Shown: one piece after another, positions 24,650 to 33,059 of the stretch
Layout: the number at the start of each line of letters is the position of its first letter
Numbering within the stretch: the first letter of the stretch is position 1
Assembly (NCBI RefSeq): GCF_036195325.1
Contig: NZ_CP108101.1
Span: forward strand, 1,302,001 to 1,366,000
Direction: 5' to 3'
Source of the DNA: Streptomyces sp. NBC_00234
GTDB taxonomy: Bacteria; Actinomycetota; Actinomycetes; Streptomycetales; Streptomycetaceae
DNA: 64,000 nucleotides
Notes under the pieces: model-generated
The model's database searches: none
Told to the model about the DNA's origin: nothing
The model's input: the letters and a program-made list of their open reading frames with translations, nothing else
Program-made: the position numbers and the translations under genes

Positions 24650-26019
24650 CAGCGGGTCGCTCCGCCCATGGTCGAGGTGTTCTCCAGGTCGCGGGCGCCG
24701 CCCTCGGCGAGGACGGCCTTGACGGCTGCCTCGGTGCCCTCGACGAGACGGTCCACGTCGGCGTCGGTGTGGGCGTAACTGATGTGGCTGCGCTTGAGGT
24801 TGAGCGGCAGCTCGAACAGACCGTGGTCGAGGAGCTTGCGGCGGTATCCGACGAAGAGCGAGGCGTCGTTGTGCAGCAGGTCGGCGTAGGTACGGGGGGT
24901 CTCGCCCGGCATGAAGTAGGTGACGAAGACGGAGCCGTATCCGGTGACGACGGCCGGGACGCCGAGGCGCTCGTAGAGACCGGTCAGTTCGGTGCGGACC
25001 CGGTCGCCGAGCCGGAAGACATGCTCGTGGACCGGCTCCTCGCGGAGCTTGCGGAGCGTGGCGAGGGCGGCGGCGACGACGGACGGGTGACCGTTGTACG
25101 TGCCGGCGAAGAAGGCGGGGGCGCCGGGGCGGGTCGAGAAGAGGTCCATCAGGTCGGCGCGGCCACCGATCGCGCCGACGGGGGCTCCGTTGGCGATGGC
25201 CTTGCCCAGGGTGGTGAGGTCGGGAGTGACGCCGGAGATCTTCTGCCAGCCGCCGATGTCGTGGCGGAAGCCCGTGATGACCTCGTCGAAGATCAGGACG
25301 CTGCCGGCCCGGGTGGTCTCCTCGCGGAGCGTGGTGAGGAACTCCTGGTACGGGAGGAGGGCACCGACGTTGTGCGGGACGGGCTCGACGATGACGGCGG
25401 CGATGTCGGAGCCGTGCTCGGCGAAGGTGCGGCGGACGGCCTCGCTGTCGTTGAACGGCAGGACGAGGGTGGCTTCCAGGACCTCGGGAAGGATGCCCGT
25501 CGAGATCGGGTCGTGGCTGCCGACCTGCTCCGGGGCGGAGATCACGTTGAGGCTGACCGAGTCGTGCCAACCGTGGTAGCAGCCCTGGAACTTGACGACG
25601 AGGCGGCGTCCTGTGGCGGCGCGGGAGACGCGCAGGGCGTGGAACGTGGCCTCGCTGCCGGTACTGGTGAGCAGGACCTTCTCGACCGACGGGATCAGCT
25701 CGGTGAGCTGTTCGGCGAGGAGGACCTCGCCCTCGGTGACGCCGACGCCCATGTGGCCGAGGGTGGCTCCGGCCTCGACGGTGGCGCGGGCCACGTCGGG
25801 GTCGTTGTGGCCGAGCAGCGGCGGGCCGAACGCGGAGTGGAAGTCGGTGTACTCGCGTCCGTCGGCGGTACGGAACCGTGCGCCGTCGGTCCCGGTGACG
25901 ACCAGGTCGGTCAGTCCGGGAACGCTGCGCTGACCGCTGTTCACGCCGCCGGGAACGACCTGGCGGGCGCGCTCGGCGAGTCGGGCTCCGGAATCGTTGC
26001 CTACCGGGCCTGAGCTCAT
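24649..26019 (-). CDS. Class III PLP aminotransferase (glutamate-1-semialdehyde aminomutase-like)
   Basis: The 456-residue protein resembles HemL-type enzymes: TSTGSEATFHALRVSRAATG binds the PLP phosphate, GCYHGWHD stacks on the ring, FDEVITGFR holds the Asp, and the Schiff-base Lys lies in LTTLGKAIANGAPVGA. It is not the housekeeping HemL, because it opens a sugar catabolic operon beside an IclR regulator. It may transaminate a keto- or amino-sugar intermediate. AAGGAG precedes the ATG at 26019. It is the first gene of the minus-strand arm and is transcribed away from the IclR gene, with an operator palindrome 120 bp upstream. Confidence 0.88.
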   Translation of the reverse strand: MSSGPVGNDSGARLAERARQVVPGGVNSGQRSVPGLTDLVVTGTDGARFRTADGREYTDFHSAFGPPLLGHNDPDVARATVEAGATLGHMGVGVTEGEVLLAEQLTELIPSVEKVLLTSTGSEATFHALRVSRAATGRRLVVKFQGCYHGWHDSVSLNVISAPEQVGSHDPISTGILPEVLEATLVLPFNDSEAVRRTFAEHGSDIAAVIVEPVPHNVGALLPYQEFLTTLREETTRAGSVLIFDEVITGFRHDIGGWQKISGVTPDLTTLGKAIANGAPVGAIGGRADLMDLFSTRPGAPAFFAGTYNGHPSVVAAALATLRKLREEPVHEHVFRLGDRVRTELTGLYERLGVPAVVTGYGSVFVTYFMPGETPRTYADLLHNDASLFVGYRRKLLDHGLFELPLNLKRSHISYAHTDADVDRLVEGTEAAVKAVLAEGGARDLENTSTMGGATR

Positions 26020-26138
26020 GGTGCTTGCTCCTTGCGTCGAGAGTCGTCGGTTTTCACAGGCCCTGCCCGGCCCGTGAGTCCCTGGCGCCATCCGCCCGGC
26101 AGTCGCCGCAGGAAGAGGAGAGTCACTTTTTCAAAACG

Positions 26139-26159
26139 CTGTTCTGTAGAGCAGAACAG
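26139..26159. promoter_or_regulatory. IclR-type operator 1
   Basis: CTGTTCTG (26139-26146) and CAGAACAG (26152-26159) form a perfect 8-5-8 inverted repeat between the divergent aminotransferase and IclR genes. It has the same outer hexamers and 21-bp length as site 2, which points to one dimeric regulator. Confidence 0.75.
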
Positions 26160-26242
26160 TGCCCGATATTACGTCTGCCCCCAGGGCCGGTCAACCCCTT
26201 TCCGGCCACGAGAGCACCGTTCAACCCCTCGGAGGCACTAGG

Positions 26243-26263
26243 CTGTTCTGCTATGACGAACAG
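26243..26263. promoter_or_regulatory. IclR-type operator 2, over the regulator's own start codon
   Basis: CTGTTC (26243-26248) and GAACAG (26258-26263) are the arms of a 21-bp site spanning the IclR ATG at 26253. It shares CTGTTCTG and GAACAG with site 1 at identical spacing. Binding here would block transcription or translation of the regulator, a natural autorepression design. Confidence 0.7.
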
Positions 26264-27110
26264 TGCTGCCCCAGAAGAGCCGAAGTACTGGGTCAAGAGC
26301 GTGGCCCGGGCAGCGGACATCCTCGAAGCGCTCGCCGCCCCCTCGCAGGGGAACGGCCTGAGCGTCACCGAGGTCGGCCAGGCGTGCTCCATCTCCAAGA
26401 GCGCGGCCTTCGGCATGCTCCAGACGCTGCGCGCGTACGGCCTCGTCTCGGACGACGGCGAAGGCATGAACCGCCGCTACCGGCTCGGCATGAGCCTGGC
26501 CAGGCTCGGCGACCGGGCGCGCTCCCAGGTGTCCCTGCGCGGGGTCGCCCACCCCGTCCTGCGCGACCTCACCGAGGTCACCGGCATGGCCTCGCGGCTC
26601 GCCGTGCCCGAGGACGGCCACGCGGTCGTCGTGGACCAGGTGGAGCTCGACCAGCGCGTCCGGCTCGATCTCCGGATGGGCCAGCGGGAGCTTCCGCACT
26701 GCACGGGGCTCGGCAAGGCGCTGCTCTCCGCGGTGCCGCAGAGCGAGGCCGCGGCGGTCGTCGAGCGGTTCGGGCTGCCCCGCCGCACGGCACGGACCAT
26801 CACCGACCCGGCCACCTTCCTGTCCCATCTGCGCGACATCGCCCGCGTCGGCTACGCCCTGGACGACGAGGAGGACGCCGAGGGCATCATCTGCATCGGG
26901 GCACCGGTCTTCGACGACCGGTCGGTCTGCGCCGGAGCGGTGAGCATCACCGGCCTCAAGCTCGGTCTGCCGGCCTGGCGCTACCAAGAACTCGGTGGTC
27001 AGGTGCGGGACGCGGCGCGCAGGATCAGCGTTTCGCTGGGCTGGGTGGACGACGCGGTGGACGACAGCGCGACGACGGCCGCCTCCGATTCCGACGAAAT
27101 CAGGTCTTGA
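26253..27110 (+). CDS. IclR-family regulator of the catabolic locus
   Basis: The 285-residue protein has an N-terminal winged helix (SVTEVGQACSISKSAAFGML, about 35-55) and a C-terminal IclR effector domain (HPVLRDLTEVTGMASRLAVP, LPHCTGLGKALLSAV, GIICIGAPVFDDRSVCAGAV). IclR proteins bind small acids, often aromatic or sugar-derived, and act as repressors or activators of catabolic genes. The nearest GGAGG lies 17 bases before the ATG, which is long, and a 21-bp palindrome covers the start codon. It lies between the two arms of the locus and most likely controls both. Confidence 0.92.
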   Translation: MTNSAAPEEPKYWVKSVARAADILEALAAPSQGNGLSVTEVGQACSISKSAAFGMLQTLRAYGLVSDDGEGMNRRYRLGMSLARLGDRARSQVSLRGVAHPVLRDLTEVTGMASRLAVPEDGHAVVVDQVELDQRVRLDLRMGQRELPHCTGLGKALLSAVPQSEAAAVVERFGLPRRTARTITDPATFLSHLRDIARVGYALDDEEDAEGIICIGAPVFDDRSVCAGAVSITGLKLGLPAWRYQELGGQVRDAARRISVSLGWVDDAVDDSATTAASDSDEIRS

Positions 27111-27318
27111 CCGATCGGCTCGACGCGCCGTAGGTTCCCTGCCAACCCCGCTGACATCCACACGTCACCGGATTTTCATCCTTTTCGGCCCGCTTCCGAC
27201 GCCTGCCCACCGCGTCGTGAACATCCGACGGCCGAACCCTTTTGAGCCATCCGCCTCATGGCAGTCCACCGCAGGAACGCTCCCTCACTTTCGGCACTTC
27301 TCGGAAGGCGAAGTCCGC

Positions 27319-29469
27319 ATGAGCGTTCCGCAGCACCCCACCCCCGTGCCGTCCACCCGCCGTAGCCTCCTGCGGGCTTCGGGTCTGGCCGGTCTGGTCG
27401 TGGCCGGTACGGCCGTGGCCACCTCCGGCGCCCAGGCCGCGCCCGCCCACACCACCGACGTCCTGCACGTCGACACCGTCGCCGCACTGCGGGCGCTCAA
27501 CACCGGCCCGCTCGCGGACGGAACCCTCGTCCTGGTCGCCGGCTACCGCACCCCCGGCGACGGCGGCACCATGACCGTCCGCTGGGACCGCGAGTCCGAC
27601 ACCCCGCACAACGGGGGCACCGTCATCGCACCGAAGACCGACACCACCGGCCGCTGGCACCAACTCCACACCGGCACCGTCGACTTCCGCACCTTCGGCC
27701 ACCTCGATGCCGAACACCCCGCCGACGCCGCACTCGACGCGATGATCAACGACCCCACGATCCACCGCATCGAGGCCCACACCGACCTCCTCTTCACCCA
27801 ACGCCACCTCTGGAACCGCTCGAACATCGCACTCGACTTCGGCGGCCACCGCGTCCACACCACAGGCATCGAGAAGAACACCCACGACAACCCCTTCGGC
27901 GCCGTCCTCTCCTTCCGCGGCACCACCACCGACACGGTCCACACCCACACGCTGGGTGCCCCGATGCCCGACCTCTCCGATCTCTTCGAGGTCGGAGACG
28001 CGGAGAAGTTCGCCGTGGGCCAGTGGTGGGCGGTGGAGATCAACTCCCTGTCGGGCAGGTACGAGAAGGAGATCCAGCGGCTCGTCCAGGTGACCGACGT
28101 CGTGGACGCGACGCACATCCGGGTCAACTACAAGACCGGCTGGGACCTGGCCGCGGGACGCACCCTCACCTGGACCCGGGTCGAGCCCGTGGACCGCGCA
28201 CACGTGCGCAACATGGTCTTCGAAGGCTGGGGCGAGGACGAGATGACCGGCTCGCACCCGGTCGCGTACGAGTACGCCGTGCGCTGCGACGTCTCCGGGA
28301 TCGAGGCCGTCGGGACCTTCTGGCCCGTGGTGATGCGCCGCTGGTGCACGTACTTCCGCACCGAGCAGTGCTCGCTCACCAACCCGAAGTCCGTCACCTA
28401 CGGCGGCGCGGGCTACCTCACCCAGCAGATCTACTGCCTGTACGGGCACGTCGAGGACTGTCACACCTCCAACGCCCGGCATCTCAACGACTTCACCGCG
28501 TCCGCGTACTGCTACGTCACCAACTGCCACGGCGACGGTGACGACCAGGGCCCGTTCGTCACCCACGGTCAGTTCGAGCACGACCTCGTCTACACCGGTA
28601 ACTCCGGACTGATGACCTTCGCCAACTCGGGCGCCGCCTGGGGCGGCAGGGCGAAGCGCATCACCGTACGCAGGCACTCCTGCTCCTGGTTCGTGGCCCG
28701 CGTCAAGATCACCGATCTGACGCTGGAGGACGTCCTGGTCACCGGGAAGAAGTCGCTCGCCGGCTCCGGGATGCTCTGGGTCAACGCCGACGGCGTCCAG
28801 CTCCGCGGGTGCACGGCGAGCGGACCGCTGATCGTCTCGCGGGCCTCCGACCTCTCCGCGCGGCCCAACGTGATCGCCGACTCCTCGTTCGCCTTCGCGG
28901 CGGGCGCCGAGATCACCCAGGCGAACGTGACCGCCCCGGTCACCCTGCACCGGACCGTCCTCAAGGGCGTCGACGGTGCGGTGTTCAACGGCACCGGCCC
29001 CCTCGTCCTCGACCAGTGCGTGCTGACCGGATCCCAGGACACCGCGCCCGTCTCGCTCGCCCACTCCGACGTCACGGTGCTCGGCGGCGAGCTGCGTGAC
29101 ACCGGCCTCAGGCTGACCTCGGCCAAGGACCAGCGGCTGCGCGTCGACGGGACCCGGCTGACCGGCACCAACAAGGACGGCGCCCTCCTCTCCCGCACCG
29201 GCGCGGGGCGGACCGTCGACTGGCAGCTGACCGGGCTCGACTCGACCGCCCCGAAGGGCACCGCCCACGTCCTCGTCACCGAGGGCGTCAACCGCTACCG
29301 GGCGACGGGCGCCACCTTCAGCGGCGGCCGGCTCGAACTGCGGCCCGCGGCCTTCACCGGCGACAGCCATCTGCTGCACACCGGCTGCGTCGAGGACGGC
29401 ACCGAGCGCACCGCGCTGCCGGACGAGGGCGACCGTGTCGCCCACACCGCGGCCACGCTGCGGTTCTGA
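27319..29469 (+). CDS. Tat-exported right-handed beta-helix protein (putative polysaccharide lyase), copy 2
   Basis: The 716-residue paralogue of the protein at 19455 begins with a Tat signal (STRRSLLRASG) and carries the same tailspike-like head and beta-helix body (AYCYVTNCHGDGDD, SCSWFVARVKITDLTLEDVL). The first ~205 residues are almost the same as copy 1; later residues share the repeat plan with many substitutions, and the cysteine/aromatic ladder positions are kept. Two related helices with different surfaces could handle different bonds or chain ends of one polymer. It heads the plus-strand arm, 208 bp after the IclR gene, and is followed closely by the oxidoreductase and the transporter. 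Confidence 0.85.
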   Translation: MSVPQHPTPVPSTRRSLLRASGLAGLVVAGTAVATSGAQAAPAHTTDVLHVDTVAALRALNTGPLADGTLVLVAGYRTPGDGGTMTVRWDRESDTPHNGGTVIAPKTDTTGRWHQLHTGTVDFRTFGHLDAEHPADAALDAMINDPTIHRIEAHTDLLFTQRHLWNRSNIALDFGGHRVHTTGIEKNTHDNPFGAVLSFRGTTTDTVHTHTLGAPMPDLSDLFEVGDAEKFAVGQWWAVEINSLSGRYEKEIQRLVQVTDVVDATHIRVNYKTGWDLAAGRTLTWTRVEPVDRAHVRNMVFEGWGEDEMTGSHPVAYEYAVRCDVSGIEAVGTFWPVVMRRWCTYFRTEQCSLTNPKSVTYGGAGYLTQQIYCLYGHVEDCHTSNARHLNDFTASAYCYVTNCHGDGDDQGPFVTHGQFEHDLVYTGNSGLMTFANSGAAWGGRAKRITVRRHSCSWFVARVKITDLTLEDVLVTGKKSLAGSGMLWVNADGVQLRGCTASGPLIVSRASDLSARPNVIADSSFAFAAGAEITQANVTAPVTLHRTVLKGVDGAVFNGTGPLVLDQCVLTGSQDTAPVSLAHSDVTVLGGELRDTGLRLTSAKDQRLRVDGTRLTGTNKDGALLSRTGAGRTVDWQLTGLDSTAPKGTAHVLVTEGVNRYRATGATFSGGRLELRPAAFTGDSHLLHTGCVEDGTERTALPDEGDRVAHTAATLRF
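27370..27935 (+). repeat. 566-bp inverted repeat, arm 2 (within beta-helix copy 2)
   Basis: This is the partner of 20992-21557. It starts at CTGCGGGCTTCGGG and ends at the GACAC after codon 205. The edges fall inside both coding regions, with similarity dropping at once on either side. Confidence 0.85.
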
Positions 29470-29501
29470 CCACCCCGCCCACTGATCACCAGGGAATCCC
29501 C

Positions 29502-30758
29502 GTGTCCACGCATACCCCGATCACCGGCCGGCCCGTACGGGTCGCGCTCGTCGGCGCCGGCAACCGCGGTCTGACGTACGCCGAGTGGATCAAGGCCAAC
29601 CCGGAGCGTGCCGAGCTCGTGGCGGTCGCCGATCCGCGTCCCGCCGCGCGCGCCGCCGCCGGCGCCCCCGTCGAGTTCGACGACTGGCGCCCGCTGGTGG
29701 AGCACCGCATCGCCGACGCCGTCGTCGTCGCCACCCAGGACCGCTTCCATGTGGAGCCCGTACTGGCCCTGGCCGAGGCCGGTTACGCGATCCTCGCCGA
29801 GAAGCCGCTCGCCCCGACGGAGGACGAGACCCGGCGGATCGTCGAGGGGGTCGAACGGGCGGGCGTCCTCTTCGCCGTCTGCCACGTCATGCGGTACACG
29901 CCCTACACCGATCTGGTGAAGAGCGTGGTGGACTCCGGGGTCCTGGGCCAGCTGGTCTCCATCGACCACCTCGAACCGGTCGGCTGGTGGCACTACGCCC
30001 ACAGCTACGTACGCGGGCCGTGGCGCAGCGAGAAGGACTCCTCGCCGATGCTGCTGGCCAAGTCCTGCCACGACCTGGACTGGATCACGTACGTCATGGG
30101 CGGCCGGATCGAGCAGGTCACCGGCTTCGGCGGACTGAAGCACTTCCGGCCGGAGAACGCCCCCGCCGGTTCGGCGGACCGGTGTCTCGACTGCGCGGTG
30201 GAGTCCGGTTGCCCGTACAGCGCGCTGAAGCTCTACATGCCGACGCTGCGCGAGAAGGGCGCGGTCTGGCCGGTCACCCATGTCACCGAGGCGACCGACG
30301 AGGCCGGGCTCGTGGCGGCCCTGCGCGAGGGGCCGTACGGCGTCTGCGCGTACCGGAGCGACAACGACGTGGTCGACCACCAGGTCCTCGCGATGCAGCT
30401 GACCGGCGGGGTGACCGCGACCTTCCAGATGGTGGCGTTCACGGAGCAGACCCACCGCCAGACCCGGATATTCGGCTCGCACGGCTGGCTGCGCGGTGAC
30501 GGCGAACGGGTCACCGTGCAGGACTTCCGGACCGGCGCGACCACCGTCCACGAACTCGGCACGTCCGGGTCGAACGCGGCCGACGGGCACGGCGGCGGGG
30601 ACGCCGCGCTCGTGGAGGCGTTCGTCACCGCCGTCGCCACCGGTGACGCCGGGGCCGTCCGGTCCGGTCCGGCCACCTCCCTCGGCAGCCACCTCGCGGC
30701 GTTCGCCGCCGAACGCGCCCGCCACACGGGCACCGTCCAGACGGTGCCCGCCGCATGA
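29502..30758 (+). CDS. Gfo/Idh/MocA-family oxidoreductase
   Basis: The 418-residue protein has an N-terminal Rossmann fold (VALVGAGNRGLTYAEW) and the signature AEKPLAPT near residue 105. Its alpha/beta substrate domain carries the HDLDWITYVMGG segment. Members oxidise, epimerise or hydrolyse sugars using tightly bound NAD(P). It has a CxxC-x5-C cluster (Cys228, Cys231, Cys237) that the common family members lack and that could bind a metal. The GTG start has AGGGA six bases upstream. The stop overlaps an ATG reading into the next gene, showing a continuous operon. Confidence 0.9.
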   Translation: MSTHTPITGRPVRVALVGAGNRGLTYAEWIKANPERAELVAVADPRPAARAAAGAPVEFDDWRPLVEHRIADAVVVATQDRFHVEPVLALAEAGYAILAEKPLAPTEDETRRIVEGVERAGVLFAVCHVMRYTPYTDLVKSVVDSGVLGQLVSIDHLEPVGWWHYAHSYVRGPWRSEKDSSPMLLAKSCHDLDWITYVMGGRIEQVTGFGGLKHFRPENAPAGSADRCLDCAVESGCPYSALKLYMPTLREKGAVWPVTHVTEATDEAGLVAALREGPYGVCAYRSDNDVVDHQVLAMQLTGGVTATFQMVAFTEQTHRQTRIFGSHGWLRGDGERVTVQDFRTGATTVHELGTSGSNAADGHGGGDAALVEAFVTAVATGDAGAVRSGPATSLGSHLAAFAAERARHTGTVQTVPAA

Positions 30759-30805
30759 ACTCCCCTCTTCCCGGCACCACCCTCACGTCCTCGGAGGACC
30801 CCCTC

Positions 30806-32059
30806 ATGTCCCGTGTCCTGAAGCGCCGTTCCAGAGTGCGCCGCATCGCCGCCCCCGTCCTGGTCACCGCGCTCGCCTCGGGTGTCCTGGCGGGCTGCGG
30901 CAGCGGCGACGACGCGAACACCGTCACGATGTGGACCTACCCGGTCATCTTCGACGAGGCCAAGAACAAGTCGTACTGGGACGGCCTGGTCAAGGAGTTC
31001 GAGAAGACCCACTCCGGGGTGAAGGTCACCGTGGAGACCTTCCCGTGGGCCAACCGTGACACCGCCCTGGCCACCGCGATCGCCTCGGGCAAGGGCCCGG
31101 ACGCCGTCTACCTGGTGCCGGACCAGCTGCCGAAGTACGCGAAGAACATCCTGCCCGCCGACGACTTCATGCCGGCGGCGGCCAAGGCCGACTACACGGA
31201 CTTCGCCCTGAAGTCCGTGACGTACGACGGCAAGGTGCTCGGCACCCCTGTGCTGACCAGCGCCAACCCGCTGATCTGCGACAAGCGGGTGTTCGAGGCC
31301 ATCGGTGAGTCGGCGTACCCGACGAGCTGGGCGGAGCTGGAGGCGCTGGCGCCGAAGCTGAAGGCGAAGGGCTTCTACGCCACCAGCCACAGCGGCGACA
31401 CCCTCCAGACGCTGAACATGACCTTCTACCCGCTGCTGTGGCAGGCGGGCGGCGACGTCTTCTCGGAGGACGGCAAGACGGTCGCGTTCAACGACCCGGC
31501 GGGCGTGAAGGCCCTGACGTACCTCAAGAAGCTGGTCGAGGGCGGGTACACCGACAAGGACCTGATCACGACCACTCCGAAGCTGGAGCAGACACCGGTC
31601 GCCAAGGGCAAGGTCGCCTGTACCTGGCAGAACACCCCGGCCGATGTCGAGCCCTTCTGGGGCAAGGAGAACATCGTCGTCCAGCCGCCGCTCAAGGACA
31701 CCACGTCGATCGGTTACGGCACGGTCGGCGCCGTGTCGATGCTCAAGGGAGCCGACAAGAAGAACACCGGCGACTGGATCAACTTCCTCTCCGAGTCGAA
31801 GAACGCGGCCGGTCTGCAGAAGGACGCGGGCTACTTCCCGGCCCGTACGTCCGGTGGCGACCTCTACCCCGGCGACGCCCTGCAGAAGGCGGTCGGCGCC
31901 ACCCTGCCGAGCATGTCCGTGGGTCCGCTGGAGGACAAGTCCCGCGAGGTCATGGGCCTGCTGGCACCGGAGATCCAGGCCGCGCTGCTGGGCAAGAAGT
32001 CCCCGCAGCAGGCTCTCGACGACGCGGCCAAGGCCGCCGACGCGATGCTCGGGCGCTGA
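30806..32059 (+). CDS. Sugar ABC transporter substrate-binding lipoprotein
   Basis: The 417-residue protein starts with an arginine-rich signal and the lipobox VLAGC (Cys about residue 31), followed by an extracellular solute-binding protein family 1 fold (TVTMWTYPVIFDEAKN, DAVYLVPDQLPKYAKN, PVLTSANPLICDKRVF, TWQNTPADVEPFWGKEN). An ATG at 30755 overlaps the previous stop, but the GGAGGA site and the proper signal peptide favour the ATG at 30806. It should capture the oligo- or monosaccharide released by the beta-helix enzymes and deliver it to the two permeases encoded next. Confidence 0.93.
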   Translation: MSRVLKRRSRVRRIAAPVLVTALASGVLAGCGSGDDANTVTMWTYPVIFDEAKNKSYWDGLVKEFEKTHSGVKVTVETFPWANRDTALATAIASGKGPDAVYLVPDQLPKYAKNILPADDFMPAAAKADYTDFALKSVTYDGKVLGTPVLTSANPLICDKRVFEAIGESAYPTSWAELEALAPKLKAKGFYATSHSGDTLQTLNMTFYPLLWQAGGDVFSEDGKTVAFNDPAGVKALTYLKKLVEGGYTDKDLITTTPKLEQTPVAKGKVACTWQNTPADVEPFWGKENIVVQPPLKDTTSIGYGTVGAVSMLKGADKKNTGDWINFLSESKNAAGLQKDAGYFPARTSGGDLYPGDALQKAVGATLPSMSVGPLEDKSREVMGLLAPEIQAALLGKKSPQQALDDAAKAADAMLGR

Positions 32060-32151
32060 CGCGCAACGCCCGTCCGGCGCAGGACACGTCCTCGGACGCC
32101 GGACGGGCCCGACCCACCCAAGCATTTCCCTCGTCCCGCAAGGAGATCCCC

Positions 32152-33057
32152 GTGGCAGTCGTCGCGGAACCCACCCGCCGGGGCCGTCGCAGCGGGCCGC
32201 AGGCGCGCCGCGAGGCCCGGATCGGCCTGCTCTTCGTCCTTCCGTGTTTCCTGCTGTTCCTCGCCTTCCGGTTCGGCCCCGGTGTGGCCGGTGTGCTGAT
32301 GAGCTTCACCGACTACTCGCTCACCGGCGGCGGCAGCTTCATCGGCCTCGACAACTTCACGCGCCTCTGGGAAGACCCGCTGTTCTGGCAGGCCCTGAAG
32401 GTCACCGTCCTGTACACGGTGCTGGCGGTGCCGGGCACGCTGATCGCCTCCGTCTCGCTGGCGCTGATCACCCGCCGGGCCTTCCGCGGCGCCCGCTTCT
32501 TCCGGTCGGTCTTCTTCCTGCCGGTCGTCACCTCGCTGGTGCTGGCGGCCACCGTCTTCGTCTGGATCTTCTCGACCGGCGGCCCGTGGTCCACCCTGAT
32601 GGGCTGGCTCGGCTTCTCCGAGGGCTCCTGGCTCTCCGACGACCTGCTGGTGCTGCCCGCGCTCGCGATCGTCGGGGTCTGGTCCCGTTTCGGGTACGGG
32701 ATGCTGATCCTGCTCGCCCGCATGCAGGACATTCCGCGGGAGCTGGAGGAGGCGGCGCTCACCGACGGCGCGGGTCCCTGGCAGCGGTTCCGGTTCATCG
32801 TGCTGCCGCAGCTCAGGCCGGCCCTGTTCTTCCTCGCCGTGATCGAGACGACGGCCTCGTTCCAGGTGTTCGACGCCGTCTACACCATGACCGGCGGCGG
32901 CCCCGCCAACGCCAGCTACACGCTCGTCTTCCAGCTCTACGACGCGGGCTTCAAGTACTTCGACCTCGGCTACGCCTCCGCCATCGGTGTCGCGCTCTTC
33001 GTGCTGACCGTGGTGGTCGCCGTGATCCAGCGGCTCGTGATCGGGAAGGACCAGTGA
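32152..33057 (+). CDS. Sugar ABC transporter permease, MalF type
   Basis: The 301-residue protein has six or so membrane segments. The cytoplasmic EAA loop, ELEEAALTDGAGPWQRFRFI near residue 195, contacts the ATPase. The GTG start has AAGGAG seven bases upstream. The stop overlaps a GTG of the following permease gene. Together with the MalG-type partner it forms the membrane channel of a carbohydrate importer. Confidence 0.93.
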   Translation: MAVVAEPTRRGRRSGPQARREARIGLLFVLPCFLLFLAFRFGPGVAGVLMSFTDYSLTGGGSFIGLDNFTRLWEDPLFWQALKVTVLYTVLAVPGTLIASVSLALITRRAFRGARFFRSVFFLPVVTSLVLAATVFVWIFSTGGPWSTLMGWLGFSEGSWLSDDLLVLPALAIVGVWSRFGYGMLILLARMQDIPRELEEAALTDGAGPWQRFRFIVLPQLRPALFFLAVIETTASFQVFDAVYTMTGGGPANASYTLVFQLYDAGFKYFDLGYASAIGVALFVLTVVVAVIQRLVIGKDQ

Positions 33058-33059
33058 CC

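Noticed and set aside
24649..26019. Housekeeping hemL for the class III aminotransferase
   Set aside because: Its neighbours are sugar catabolic genes and an IclR regulator, and no tetrapyrrole gene is near.
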